Shown here piece by piece: positions 33,713 to 47,148 of a stretch of DNA of 64,000 nucleotides (its first letter is position 1; every line of letters begins with the position of its first letter). Source of the DNA: Sclerodactyla briareus (taxonomy: Eukaryota > Echinodermata > Holothuroidea > Dendrochirotida > Sclerodactylidae); the NCBI GenBank assembly GCA_026419785.1, contig JAODTK010005799.1, positions 1 through 64,000 of the forward strand, given 5' to 3'. Both the position numbers and the translations under genes were made by a program. The notes under the pieces are model-generated. The model was not told the DNA's origin and did no database searches. It saw only the letters and a list, made by a program, of their open reading frames with translations.

Positions 33713-36700
33713 GAGCGTGAGAGCGTACCACTTAACACAAAGGTGCACAAAATGGTAGGCGGCCGAACAATCAATCCTCCCTAAAGAATTGTAAAACATT
33801 GATCTCTCGCAGGGACATTCCGAAAATATTCGTAGGGCGTGTGTATCCTACGATATATGCACCAATTGCCACGATTGTAAGCAGAGAGTATAGGTAGATA
33901 GGAGGATGGATTCACTTATCTCAATCTCGTCCAATATATAAAAAAAAAAAACATGAGGCGCGCGAGCGCTCTGAAAAACTTTCATCATATGCGGAATTTT
34001 TCTATAAAAATTGGAAATATTTTACTGTCGGGGCAATAGAAGAAAAACCCCGACGGAGGGGGGGGGGGGGTCCCCAAGGAGGGGGGGGATTTGGCTTACA
34101 GTGAAATGAACTTTTTGAATCGATGGCCCACTGTCTCCATAGAATTTCTGTGGTTGGCTACCCTAACCCTAATCCCGGTCCTAATTCCCCAACCGAACAA
34201 AGAATATGTACGAATATGTAAGAAAGAGGAAAGGAAAAAAATAAAAAAATGTTGCTACAACCCAGTACCGCTAGTCCTCAAAAAACTTCCGACAACGGTT
34301 CGCGGTCAGCTGATTTGTCGTCCCACTCTCCGGATTTTTTTTTCAAATAATTTCGTTTGAAATCAGGCTACGTTAAGAATAGGCCCGTCATGTCCTCTCC
34401 AATCCGCCTTCGGAATTATTGGAAAAACCAGAACATTCAGTCATTTCCGCCAAATATGGAATTTTCAATGAACTTGATTGGTCCAGTTGTGTGATTCGAC
34501 GATTATAGGGACAAAAATGTTGCAGGCCGTATGATGGCCAGGCTAAAAAAAAAAAGAATCACGGTTTAGGATTCGGGCAAAACCATCGGCCAGACTCGGC
34601 ACATAGAACCAGGATCTGGGAGCCTTTTCAAAATTTCTTATTACTGATATGCCTCCTACATTCAAGGTGACAATGGTCAGGTATTGATTACGACCGTTGG
34701 TATTATCTTTTTTTTTCTTTTTTGTAAACCGATTTCCTCGAGGGTCGAATTCTAGCCAGTACGTAGGCCTATGCAAATAGGACACACCCCAATAATATAT
34801 GATGTAATACAAAGTCATGCAACGTGTGGGACGGTACATGGTTCTGGCGCATACTAACAAAATTATTAGATAGAAATAAACTTTTTCACATTATTTCTTT
34901 CGTGAAAGTTACTTATCTATTTTTCTTTTTAATCCTAGTACAGTGGCTATGCGAAACAAAAATTTGTGACGTCACGGGTGGGCTAGAAATCTTTGGATCG
35001 TCCCGCTGGTCCACTGGGGAACTTGGACCCCTCGTCGGGAAATGCCATAGCGCCACCATGATACATTTTATTAGGGATAAAATAGGTATAGGCTTATATC
35101 AGATACAGTCCATATACCGGTTTAATATTGGGGGGGGGGTGGGTGTACTGTGTGAGTTTGGGAGGGTGCTGAAGGATGGTGATTTTTCTTCGCTATAGTT
35201 ACATGCTATACTGAGAGTCTAATCCTCGAGCTTTGTTTTAACGAAATTTCTCCTCGATACGGGCATAATACGGCAAAAATATGTTCCGTGTGTATTATGC
35301 AAATAGTAATAATACTAATAACAACACAACAACAACAACAATATAGAATGATAACTAAAGCATTTATAACAACAGCGCTTCATCCAGCGTTTCTGATCGT
35401 TTCACAAAAAATAAAACGAGAGGGATAACATGAATCCTTTTTCTTTGTGTATCTCTGAAAGGAAAATATGTGAGTGGTAATTGATAAATAAACTATTACA
35501 ATAATCAATGTGAGACGACACGAAGCATTACTAGATGTTCAGTGGGTAGCAATTGTCAAGATATATCTAATTTACCAATCTTGCCAAACGCAGCAGAACG
35601 GCAGTTTAATAACTTATTATGTTTTTATTTAGAGTCACATGTCTTTTTTAGCGTCGCATGGCGAGAGGGGTGCGGGGGTAGGTTATTAATTTATAGCGGC
35701 GGCGCAGTTGCCCATATCGTCATCTTACGTTTTTGTTGCTTCACATTCCCCGCCTATCTTCTCCGCTATCACTTTTCTCCTCTAAAAATACACGTGTTTT
35801 GCTCTAACAACATCGTACATGTTGCCAGGGTGATGACAATAAAGAACCCTAATCCCTCTTGAGTTACTTCGCCGATGAAATTAAATGTTCTCACCTGTTA
35901 TGAGGATCTGTATCCTATAGGTTGTAGACAGGTATAGTTGAGCGGTGAGGGACGGACGTATGTTGCCGAAACTCGTTTGACGAGAAGGGAGAACTCGTTC
36001 CTTTTTATCAATGTCTTAAACCGTTTGCCTAGCTTCAGTCAGTGATTCGTGCCGGAACCTTATATAGGTCAGGCATAAAATACTCAACAAGTTAACTACT
36101 AAAGATTGATGAAACGTACGTGCCATAGTTATTTTTGTTCGACGAAGTATCTTTTTGGGTAACAAACAGCTAGTTAAACTTGACTATCTAACGCCATTGC
36201 CGCAATTGTCCTCTGTATGGGTATTTCCAGCACTTATATCTATGCGGGTGCAACTCCAAGACTCCGATTAATGCGAGGCCAGCACAATTATGTCTATGGT
36301 ACGACGGGCGACCCACAATCACGCATCTAGGGTGGAAGGGGGGTGGGGGGTTAAGGGGGTTAAGGTTCGTTCCACCACCACCTCCTATAGATACCACCAA
36401 AGCCAGGTAATATAGCCTACGTAGGCTAACCACCACAACCCAAAAGGGAAAAGTAAGTGACATACGACTGTAGCACGTGGTTTGCATGTGATAACAGAGT
36501 GCATGTGACCTACTGCAAAGCAGACAGCCTAGCTGTTTGAAACCGGCGTTTGAATGGGAGAATACCGCCTCGTATCAGACCAATCATTCTATACTTAGGA
36601 ATGACGGTGTTGGCTTGTTTTGTCAATACAAATGTTGAGTAGGAATGAGGATAGCCCATATTGTTAAGTAAGGGATGGCCATCCGCATATCGTCTGCTAC

Positions 36701-38284
36701 AGAAGCTACCGAGCAGACGGAAAGGTTGCCTAAAGTTTGTTCAGAACCCCCGGGTCAGAATGGACCCTGACCTATAGCTGAGATGCAACGGTCCCGTGCA
36801 CTTGTAGGCCACATCATTTTTCGAGCCTCTCTGGACACTGTCTTTTTTATGCCCCGATTGCAATGAGAGTGGTGCCGAATATCTACCCAATTTCTTGAGA
36901 AATGGTGCCCGTCCAGAAGTCAAGTAATTAGTTAGGGACCAATTCCATTGACCCTCAGTTACAGCAAGCTGTTAGAACACATCGTTCATTTACTGATTCA
37001 AAAGAAACGAAGCCTGTCGAATGGGCGGACAAATTCCCACTGGGCAGATTGGGCTTGAAGGTCGAACCCTAAATTCCATTGATTTTAAATGAAAAATTGT
37101 ACAGCAATGAGGATAGGAATGCACTACTGACCAAAGTGGAGACTGTTGGAAGGGTTTTTTGTTAGGTTACCACAGTGCAAAATTTCACCGCCTCTTCAGG
37201 ATCATCATAGACTCTCTGGGCTTTTTTGCGCATCAGCGCATCGCCAACTCTTAAATCTCTTAAATCTTGAGATATACTAGACACATGAGTTGTGATCTAC
37301 GTAAATGAAACAACACTCATTCCATTGTGTAAAAAATACCAACATTGTGCGAGGTTGCCGAAAAATAACAAAAATTGTGCCGACTATACACATTGATTGT
37401 ATAATTGGTTACACAACACCATGTGTGCTAGTTACACAACATTTGAGAGTCAATCAAAAGCCGCCTTGATATAACTATAGGACCTGATAGCGTATTTTTT
37501 TTTAGTATATTCTAACATTCACGGATACATTTTCATTTCTCGACCCTCCACTGGCGGTGATGGAATGACTCCTAATAATACGGAACTGTTTGTTTGAAAA
37601 CTGTGTCTAGACGGTGAATTAAAATGCTGAGCGGACACTCGTCATCGAAAGGTTGGCCTACGGGCGTTTGAAGAATTTACTTTTGAGCCTCAGAACAAAC
37701 TGCTACGAATCGATCGACAGCAGAAAACACTATGGTCCAGCCCGACCCACCGATGTAGAGGATATATGAGAACACCAATAGATCCTTCCCTCTTCTATAC
37801 CCCATGGGCCCCACACGGCGGCAGGTGGGGGGTCGCTAGTTACTACCATATACTACTTCGGAGCCCCTCCCATCTTATCGCGACAAGTAATTATGGCATA
37901 GCTATGAAGAATGAATTTATCCTACGTATCAAGGTAGAGCTTATTTGATAAAGTGATCGGGTTTGGAAAAACACACGAACATACTGTGTTAACCTTTGAC
38001 CAATAACAACATTGTTGCTAAATATGGGTGCGATAGTTCGGGGTAGTTTCGCGGATCCCATCGCAAATGTGGGAACTATTCCGTCGTTTTCAACCTGCTA
38101 CTATGCTTCGAAGTTGCAATTACTAGACAGAATTTATCAAAATATGTCTGGAAACACTCATTTCAAATGTCATAATACAACAAATTCATATTATAAGAAA
38201 TTTCATTAAATTTCAGCTGGGGAAATGCTGGGAAACCCTTCGTTTTGATCTTCGTACCCTGTTCTTTTTCTGAGTCCCTCCAGT
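33713..38284. other. No recognisable gene (4.5 kb)
   Basis: Searched on both strands. The longest frames (about 100-124 codons at 34543-35198 and 35542-35862) lack domain, splice or repeat support. Landmarks: G13 (34058-34070), G9 near 35131, a short (CAA)n near 35320-35340, and a G/C-rich patch at 36330-36390. One CCCTAACCCTAA at about 34160 is too short to be telomeric. Confidence 0.45.
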
Positions 38285-38363
38285 CACTAGCGGAGTAAGG
38301 TCGGGCAACAGGGCACGTTCCCCCGGGCCCCCCCATTTGGGGCCCCCACTTTGCACCCCCAAC
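38285..38363 (+). mobile_element. Transposon-like terminus with C/G tracts
   Basis: CACTAGCGGAGTAAGGTCGGGCAACAGGGCAC followed by CCCCCGGGCCCCCCC and GGGGCCCCC. A terminus plus G/C tract is the architecture of other small elements here. The other end was not identified. Confidence 0.35.
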
Positions 38364-38416
38364 ATTTAGTTTAGTTTAGTTTACTTTAGTTTAGTTTTAG
38401 TTAGGTTATTTTAGTT
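38364..38416. repeat. (TTTAG)n microsatellite
   Basis: About ten TTTAG units with two interruptions. Confidence 0.9.
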
Positions 38417-38419
38417 CAG

Positions 38420-41400
38420 TGAATAGGGTCAGGAAGGACCTAAATCTCATAGAACGACCCGGAGCCACAACATCCAGGAAAGAAAAATGACCATACCACT
38501 AAAATAATTCGCACTGATTCCTGAAAAATAATCAGACTGTTCTTGAACGCATTCACACTCTTAGAGCCAAAACCACAACATTTTCAGGAAGACAATTCCA
38601 CTCAGTATCACTCTCTGCGAGAAGACCTATTTACGAATGTCACGCTGCAGCGCTTGCACTAGCTTGAGACAGTGGCCTCTATTGCAGTAACATTGGAAAA
38701 ATTAAAGAAGGAGTGAGAGGACAGGCCATCGATTCTAATGGACAATTTTGAAAACCTGGATCAAGTCACCCGAATTCGCCTCAGCTCCATGTAGTTAGAC
38801 CGAGGACGGCCTCTTAATCTCTCCTCGTAGGATAAATTTTCAGACAGTGAATCAATTATAGTGCCCTACGCTGAAGTTTCAAGTTACCTGTTGTCTTTTG
38901 CCAATGGGGATTCCAACTTGTACAGCATATCAGGGCGTCTACAGTTGCTTAAACGCCTGGACAACAATATCATTATCAAGGAGGAAAACTGAAGTGTCGT
39001 CTAATCAAGCCAAGATCCAATTACCTCTTCTAGCAGATTCGGCCACACTGCTTGGAAGGTTTCAAAGAAGAATCAAGACAAACCCCAAGATCTTTTTCTG
39101 AATGAAATCACCTCCTGAATATATTGTGGCATTGAACTTGAAGGAAGCGTTGCGATTATGAAAACCAACGTGCATAACTTGCACTTCAAACATTGAAAAA
39201 CAATTTGCCAGTCGGAAGCCCATTTTGGAAATTATATCCAGATCCCTTGGAACAATTGCAGCATCAATCATTCGAACCGACCTCCCGATTACAAATTAGT
39301 ATCGTACTGCGAACTTCTAACCGCTGGAATGACAGACCCTTCAAGATCGTCAATATACGCCAGGAGAAAAGAGTCTAACGGCCCGAGAACCGAGGATGGG
39401 GAACACCACTAGTGAACTTGTGCCAGAAGACGACCGCCCATTAATGACAACTGTGTTCCCTAATATAAAGCCACTCACGAATCCATTGAGGACATTCCCC
39501 TCAATGCCAAAGCTCTCCACTTTGAGCAAGAGACGGCTCATGGGAGCATTGTCAAAAGCTTGCTGAAGTTCAGGACAATTATATCAACAGCATTAGCCGT
39601 TGTGAACAGAACATGTAACATCTTCCATAAATTCAAAGAGATTAGTCAAACCGATCGATTTTTCTAAACCATGCTGAGAATCCCAATCAGACTAATGTCA
39701 TTGAAGTAATCAAACATATGATCACGAATAATGATTGATTCCATCACCTTGAGACCAACACTAGTAGGACTGACTGGCCTGTAATTACAAGGAAGAAGGA
39801 CCGTTTACTTTTTTGAAAATAGGAGAAACCACACGTTCGCGCTCCTACGCACAATCCTCCGGAACAATAACTTCTTGTAGAGTCTTATTGAATAATAGAT
39901 AGTGGAAACAGACAACTCGGTCGGCAAAGGATTTTAGTAGAACAGGATAAAAATCCGTCAGTACCCGGAGCTTTATCACTTGTGAGCTTCTGCAGTTTCT
40001 TCCTTAACTAAACCAGGCGAACACACATTTAACAAAATATGCGGAGAAACCACGACACCTAGGTCACCAAAATTATCCAAGTTCTTCAGGAGTAATTAAA
40101 AACAGACGAGAAAATTATTAAGGACCTTAGCCATCTCCTGGCTACACTGATGTACTCACGAGTCGGAATCTATCAAAGGACCAATGCTGTCTTTGACTTT
40201 CTGCTTCCCCCTCACATAGAGAAGAATGCGACGAGGATTCTCCTGATGTAGAGGCAATTGCCTCTCCTATCCAGGTAGCACCAGAAAAACTAAACGCGGA
40301 CACAAAGCTGTTGCTGAACTTTGAAATGATCTAGATCAGACACGGACCCAGAAGACGATGAAGTCGCCCTGAGTGTCGATTACGTTTGATGGCCAAAAAA
40401 AATTCCCTTTTCAGACAAGAAGGGGGGGCCTTCTTGTTCTTACTGCGGACGTATCCTCCAACGAAACGTAACTTTATAACATCCTAACCTTTTCAATGAA
40501 ACCATTCCAGAGTCAACAGAATTCGTACCATCTAATAATTTATGCCAATCTACTGTGCTAAAAAACCTGGGAATGCCATCCACATTGGCCATCGCGAAAC
40601 GAGGAACAAGCTTACACTATGTGGTATATTGACAGAACAAGACCATTGAAAGCTACAATATCTGATCACTTGCACGAGCCTTATCAGCTATCTACATTAT
40701 CTACAGAATCGGTCACTAGCCCACTCAAAATAAACTCCAAAAATATTATGCGTCCTGGTTAGAAAAGGTACATGCTGAGAAAGGAAACAACCTGCGGTGA
40801 CATTGAAAAAGCCACATCCATGACTGCCACTAGCTACCATTGGACCAAGAAATATCTGGGATAGTGAAATCCCCATAATAATTGTTAACTTTCCCAGAAA
40901 TTTGTAAAGCATGTCGGAAAGTAAAGAGTTGATTGTACTCAGAGCACGATTGGAGAACGGTACACAACGAAAACTAATAAAGAACTGGGAATAAAGATGA
41001 GTTAGACGGAATTTCACAATAAACAGAGTTGACAAAACTTACAACAATATCGGCCTTCTCAAAAACTATGCAAGTCAGATTCACATACAACAAAATCCAC
41101 CCCCAATGCCACGGAGAGTATCTATCTATCTTGCTCTAAATACAATAAACAGGAAGGTGAACTCGGCTGTGGAAAATAGCACTGTTCAAACCACGACGCT
41201 GAATAACCACTGACGCAGGCTGCGTTTCTGAACTAAAATCTGCCAACTCACCAACACTTGTTCCGGGACTTTGAACATTAGAACAGAAAATGACAGCTGG
41301 CTAACATATCTATCGCTAATGTTGACCTCGCCAGACCTCCACTGCGATGCTTACTATTAACACCCTGCCAGTAAGCCTACGACACCTGAAACCTCGCCCC

Positions 41401-41640
41401 CAAATGTAGTTTAACAAACCCTTCCAAGCAGAAATTGACCTAACTGGCCCTAACACTGAAGCCCCCGCACCAATTAAGGTGAAGACCATCCTTAGCGAAA
41501 GATCCTCCTTCCCCCGAAACACGAACATCCACAAACTGAAAACGCCCTCCCCAGCGCGCTCTAAATTTAACCACATTTGAGACCGCTATCGTCCACCTGC
41601 CACGCGTACAAAACGTATAACGTGAGCCACAAATAATGTT
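38420..41640 (-). mobile_element. Decayed CR1-like non-LTR retrotransposon
   Basis: Domain remains occur in the right order on the minus strand. (1) AKDGLHLNWCG at about 41495-41460, like the catalytic His region of SGNH/esterase-type domains known in CR1 ORF1 proteins. (2) Endonuclease: NRALSTINSLLSDMLYKF (about 40950) and GDFTIPDISW (about 40875-40845), matching the GDFN-P-I-W motif. (3) Reverse transcriptase: YRPVSPTSVGLKVMES (about 39785-39740), then a segment with VVINGRSSSGTSS (about 39450). (4) C-terminal FSQRV-type and WN-LPENVV-type remains at about 38640-38570. Stops and indels break every domain, so it is inactive. The CR1/Jockey-group assignment follows from domain order; the clade was not tested. 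Confidence 0.82.
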
Positions 41641-42904
41641 TCGAAATTAATCATCCTGCAGGTTCACGCCTTGCTATTCTATTCCGTTAACTAGATCTCG
41701 AATTCCCGATGATAGATCCTCCGTTGCGCGATTTTGCTTTTTGAAGGGAGAAGGCAATGCGCACAGGGGCGTACTACACAATTTTCCAAAGGGTGTGAAC
41801 TTTTGGGACCGCAAGATGTTCTGTCTGGTCCCTTGTTACAGTTTTTAATGGCATTCTTCGTTCACGAACATCCATCTTCGGGGTCTAGTTCAAGGGTTAC
41901 TTAAAATCGGCGCTGGCCGCTCAGGGACCGACATTTTGTGCCGGCCGCTAAGGGGAACTGACTTTTCAATAGTCAGGGGGGGGGCACACCTCCCACAACC
42001 CCACATCCCCTCATATTTACGCACGGCGCCGAATGCGCATCAGGGGCAGGAAGCAGGAACTAGGCTACAGCGCAGCTCCAACCCCGAGGTTGTAACACGA
42101 AAAATTCAGCAAGAATTGAGAACACAATTGGCGCTGCGTTACCCGATTCTTTTATTGATCGCATATTGCCCAAATTTGTTTAACTTTGCCCGAATTACAC
42201 CAAAATTGTGCGATATTCGCGCGCGTCGATACTTTCTGTATTAGTTAATGTCGTGTTTTCGTATGGCACTGGAATTCGGGCAGGTCCTGAATATACCCAA
42301 AGCCCCCAAAACCAAAAGTTGCGAACGCCTTGGATGTGCACTCTGAATTAGGTACCGGGTACCTGGCACGTCATTGCATAAAGGCAATGCATTCGACGAG
42401 ATAACGGCATGTTGTGTCGCATGCGTTGTCCCTCACTCCCCAGGCTGGATGTAAGGTTTGCGGTGTTCTTGATTTCATCTCGCTAAAGTTACCTACATTT
42501 TCCCGTAGTTTTTGTTTAACGAGTAGGCCAGTCGCGTCCTCTTGGTCGCATCCATATCTGTATATGGCTGTGTGCAATGTCGATGCATAAGTAAAAATAT
42601 AACTTTCAAGTTCAGAGTTTCAATATGTTCACTGCTTTTATTGTTTTTCAATCTCTACTCGTTTGTTTGCCCCTGAGAGTTGAACTAAATTACAATACTA
42701 CTAATCCGGAAAAAGTGGGTTTCTTTGTTCAATATATATACTGCTGATGCAACAATCGGGAGACTGTAACACAAACCATATAATAACAATGCGTATTTTG
42801 GCGCCGCATAAAATGTCCTGTTTAAACAGATGTCTTCTTGAGGGAATATTAGACTATAATTTGAGTGTCCCTGGTACTGTCTGTACAGTCCCTAGTGTTC
42901 CGTA
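41641..42904. other. No recognisable gene
   Basis: A G9 run and C-rich patch at about 41966-42010 (possible G-tract element beginning near CAGGGGCGTACTACAC at 41765). The plus-strand 102-codon frame at 41936 is not supported by any domain. Confidence 0.4.
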
Positions 42905-42978
42905 AGCTGTTATGATGCGCCCCCCCCCCACATACCACGTGCCCCGGACCCCCCGCATGTTAAATCCGGCCCTGCTTC
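42905..42978 (-). mobile_element. Transposon terminus (CAGGGCCGGATTTAAC) with C tract
   Basis: On the minus strand the segment starts CAGGGCCGGATTTAACATGCGGGGGG, a terminus type seen in many invertebrate hAT-like repeats. It ends at a C10 run (plus strand, about 42920-42929). CAGGGCCGG also occurs at about 11450. Confidence 0.42.
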
Positions 42979-43249
42979 CAGTCTTCAATATCCTAAAAGT
43001 ACATAATTCAATTTGGCCAACAATCACTTTCCACCTTATTCAAAACATATTTGGTAATTTTTTTGGCTCATTGAATGGGAAAAGTTACAGAGTGGAATCA
43101 TTCAACCATTGGAATCAGCGAATATCTTGAAAAATAGTGGAAAAATTGTATAGCTCTCAAATGTGTTTCCCCGCTAACTTCCACATTTCGATTTCCACCA
43201 ATGGGTACCCCTTAGTGGTATTTCTTAAACCGAACCGCCCACCATGGTG

Positions 43250-43274
43250 CCATAGCAATCGTTGCTATGGCAAC
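43250..43274 (+). promoter_or_regulatory. X-box (RFX-type) palindrome
   Basis: GTTGCTATGGCAAC at 43261-43274 fits the RFX X-box consensus GTNRCC-(0-3)-RGYAAC in its symmetric form. It overlaps a perfect 9-bp inverted repeat, CCATAGCAA-TCG-TTGCTATGG, at 43250-43270. X-boxes control ciliary genes in animals. A nearby gene is not proven, so the function is inferred. Confidence 0.4.
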
Positions 43275-43410
43275 CAGCAACAGTAAATATAGGTAAAATT
43301 ACAATCTGACTAAGATATCTCATGCGGCCCTTCAGAAAGAACCGATGATAGATAATTCCAACTGTGATATTACATATACGCAAAGGATTCCTCGTTCGCG
43401 CTTGCAGTTA

Positions 43411-43420
43411 CACGTGACGT
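43411..43420 (+). promoter_or_regulatory. E-box/CRE-like CACGTGACGT
   Basis: CACGTGACGT joins an E-box (CACGTG) and a CRE half (TGACGT). It lies 137 bp downstream of the X-box and about 600 bp upstream of the candidate first exon. Confidence 0.3.
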
Positions 43421-43559
43421 TTTCCTTCCAATCACTCGTTTCATGTAGCGATTTCATTTTGAGCGAGCAGCTCTGTCGCTTACATATATACAGTTCGTTT
43501 GTTGTTTATTTGTGAAGATGTGTTGTTGACGTTGCGTTTCGTGTGGAGCAAGGGCGGCG

Positions 43560-43595
43560 ATTTGTGTTGGCGATTGGGGGGGAGGGGGGGGGGCG
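43560..43595. repeat. G-rich tract
   Basis: GGGGGGGAGGGGGGGGGGCGG-type run; part of the G-homopolymer excess. Confidence 0.8.
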
Positions 43596-43859
43596 GCAGA
43601 TTAATACTAATTAATGAGCGCCATACCACTGGTTGCGCGTAGCGGAACAAGACATGTTTTTTCGTTTGAACAGGCCCCATAATTGCACTTCCCAAGCAAG
43701 CAGCATTTCTAAAACAGTAAAATTGATAACAAATTTATTTTTGGAAAGGTTCTCCAGACATTTATCGCCTTTCAAGGTTTTGATGGGGTGATGTGACATA
43801 CTAAAAATACGATGCAAGTGAAATTGCGGTACGAAAGGATCAATGGAAATGGGCAAGTG

Positions 43860-43990
43860 CAACAACACTATGGTCGCGCGAAGCGCGAGATTTGCACATC
43901 AAACTTGCCCAACAATTTGACACTGAACCCTCTTCGACCGATCCTAAGATAGGCCTGAGTTCTTAATCAAAGATTCTAGCTCGCCATTCC
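43860..43990 (+). repeat. Fragment of repeat family R (5' part)
   Basis: GGTCGCGCGAAGCGCGAGATTTGCA...TTGCCCAAC...CCTAAGATAGGCCTGAGTT parallels 63160-63255 (GGTCGCGCGAAGCGCGGGATTTTGC...TAGATAGGCCTTGAGTT). Confidence 0.65.
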
Positions 43991-44029
43991 CACTACGATT
44001 GGTTATTAGTGAATGCACGAGCAGTTCGA

Positions 44030-44305
44030 CGGCTTAAGTGTGTTGAGTACAGTTTTGACGGGAAGCATCGCCGCTGCTCCTCGAACAAGGCTCAGCCATG
44101 TAGATTGTTAATCACAGTGCCCGGGTTTGTTAGCTTCGGTTGATTGCATTGCCGTGGGAGTGTATCCTGTGGTACTCCTGTGTAGTTATGAATTGGAGAC
44201 ACGGCAGGCTTACACGGATCTTTGTTTTGAATTTCAAACAATTCAACTTTCAAGCTGGCTGCAGCTTAGCTGCGACGATAACAGCTGTCGGTAAACTCTG
44301 GTAAG
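44030..44305 (+). other. Candidate non-coding first exon with strong splice donor
   Basis: The sequence up to CTCTGGTAAG is followed by a consensus donor AAG-GTGAGT (44303-44309). It is GC-richer than its surroundings and has short frames only, as expected of a 5' UTR exon. The X-box and CACGTGACGT lie upstream. No downstream exon was recognised, so the transcript is hypothetical. Confidence 0.3.
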
Positions 44306-47148
44306 GTGAGTTGCCTTGTGTTGTTGTATTTTAGCCTAGCCTTCGTATAAGGCTTATGATCACTCAGCATTAATATTGGAGAATGAAAGTGTAGAAAACG
44401 TAGCCTAGCAAAGCCTCAAGGGCGCGGGACTTTTCTAGTGTAGATAATGGGCAGTGATCCACTACTGAACATTGGTGATTTTAACGATTACGAGCTATAC
44501 AGCTGTAGAAGTGTGTATGGGAGCGTCAGCGTTCTTATACGAGATGTTTCAATGCTTTTACGGTTTAGGAAGCCTAGTGGTTGCTAGTCTACCAGTAAAC
44601 GTGTTGGGGTGGTAGGTTTCTCATCCACAACAAAAGTCAGAGCTGAGATAACTAGAACTACATGGTGAAATGAACATCCGAAATCCATGGAAGGATGTTG
44701 TATGGTAAATAATGGGGACAAAATTCACTTTGCCCATTCCAGATAAAGATGGTTGACAAGAACATATTGGACAAATGGAGTTGACATGTGACCAGAAAAG
44801 AGGTCTCTCTGGCAAGTTAAACAAGAGAGCATGGCAAAAATTCAGAAGAAAGGGGAGGAAAAAAGAGAGATGAAAAAAAAGGCAGCATTATAGCAAAGGG
44901 CTAGGCCTCGAGACATCTCCCACAGTCAGTCAGTAGTAATCCATAGCCAAGGGAAATTCCGCTGCCATAGGGCACTCGACGTTTGTATGCATCGAGATAC
45001 CTACGCAAAATAATTCGCCTGCCGCAGGTGCGATTTTGGCGAATAGGTCCTAGGAGAAACATTTTGTCTAATTTGAGGGCCCTATATATGTAGAACTTCT
45101 CCCTGCTCTGGGACAAGTGGCAGAATGCGATTAGCCATATGTTACTATATTACATGCACGGCCGGTTTCATTCGCCCAGGGGGGTTAATTGGTTGATATT
45201 GGGCTTAGGGGCAGAAATATGTCACCGCCCGACTAGGGCAATTTGACACTAATAAAGCTCATACAGTAATAGGAACATCTTGCCGCCCCCGAGGCCACTC
45301 GAAGGCGATCATGAAATGTACCAGTTGAATATAGCTCTGAGAATTGTTGTTCAGTGCATAGTGACTGCCTGTACGTCGTCGTCGGGACTATAGAGTATAG
45401 ATAGTCTGTTGGAAGATGTTTACTGCAGAATCAAGATGATGTTCATTGGTTGAAATTGACGGAAAGTGGTCCTAATTATTTGTAGGACTTCCCTCAACGA
45501 TCCAACAAATTTAAAAATTAAAACATTTTTGGGTGCACATGGAAGGCGGTTATAGACCTAAACGTCTCAGTTGGCTGGGGACTAAATCGGGTCAATGTGA
45601 CAATGTAAGTACCACTGGCATCGAGTGGCATTGCAAAGGTCTATGGTACCCAGTACCCACCATTCCATAGGGGGAGGAATACCACCAATGAGAGAAATGG
45701 TACTGAATGCCCACAGGGCAATATGAAATCCGCACAACTTCCCAGGGGCGAAATAGGACAGTCATGGGTGAAATAAACTCAAAATTTCCACAGAGTCAAA
45801 AATTCAAACATGAATCTTAGTCCTCTAGGAAATGTATATTCATGGAAAGGCATATTGCACTAAATGTCCGACAAAATGACGTCAGTATATATGTATAATC
45901 GACAGTAAACATTCTGTAAGATTTGAAAGAGGTTGGTGTTCGGTAAGATCTGACCAGGCATATATATATCCCAAGGGGAAACGGGTGAATACATGCCAAG
46001 GCCCTTGGGGGAAACGAGCATGATGACAGTAGTCACAGAGTATGCTATGGTATTGTAAACAGCAGGGTGCCTCAATAACAACAGCTGCCCCAGTACAGTA
46101 CATGCATTATCGCCAGGAGTGTGTCCACTGACAAAATAGTCAACATGTGTCTAGGAACAATGCCCAGAAAAAAAAAAAAATGTTGAAGCAGAATATTATT
46201 ACGCACACCAAGTAATCAAAAATAATCGCAATGTTATGCAAGCAGCCAGGCAGGTGATCCAAAATCTAGTATGATTGAGACAGCCTGCTGCGAATACCAA
46301 AATTGGGAGACATGGTTATAGAAAGATATAGATATCACTGTAACAAACTGTGTGCATCGAGTGCAAAGAATAGTATGCCCCAAGTGTGCCCTGCACTGGG
46401 CACTGATTAAGTTCAACAAGACACAATGTTTATAGTTCTTGATACAAGAATCGCGGTTTCCCTGACTTTACCATGATGACGCCTGAAAACATAAAAGTTG
46501 AAATGTATGTAGGCTTCATTCGTAGTCTAATGAGACTCCTCTCGAGTGGAAACGCGGGTACAGTGGTTTCTAGTGAACAAGGAATATGAAATCCCATATT
46601 CATCATACCAATATTCATGTTGTGTCAGTATTTAGACAGGCCAACACGCAAAGGAAATATTTCATAACGACTTGGTTGTGATGGATGGAAAGAAGAAAAA
46701 TGAAATTGAGTTTGGTTATTAGTTTTGTATTTAGTTACGTTGAAAATTTAGATACGTTTGTTGATGGTAATTGGCACCCGCGGGCCGCCGGAGCAAGGTT
46801 AGCAGGTGTGCTATAAGGTGAAACGCCGTACATGTTGACTACATGCATAGGGATTCAATATCGATGAAATTGTGTCCGAGTTCACTAAAAATGTAACTTG
46901 GATGGAAGGCAGCCAAATAGTCGCATGCTACCGGGATGTAAGTCCTCACAACTCATGCCGAAACGGGATTATGTGGAAAAGGGGAAAAACAAACCACTGA
47001 ACTTGGCCATGGCGAGAACCGCAGAAAGCACTCCCAAGGAAAGAAAATATAACATGAACAAATGAGCTCTCATTTGAAGAGGGAGAGCTGAGGATCAATC
47101 GTTCTAAATTAACTGTAACACTGGATATACCGTGGTAAAACAAACCTT
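44306..47148. other. No recognisable gene (2.8 kb)
   Basis: Searched on both strands. Landmarks: a GGCCGGTTTCATTCGCCCAGGGGGG terminus-like motif at about 45161 and an A13 run near 46149. Overlapping minus-strand frames at 45817-46103 have no domain. Confidence 0.45.

Noticed and set aside
33227-33731. Long Tyr/Ile frames on both strands
   Set aside because: They are direct translations of (TA)n arrays and occur in every frame.
34150-34175. CCCTAACCCTAA as an interstitial telomere
   Set aside because: Only two units; chance occurrence is likely.
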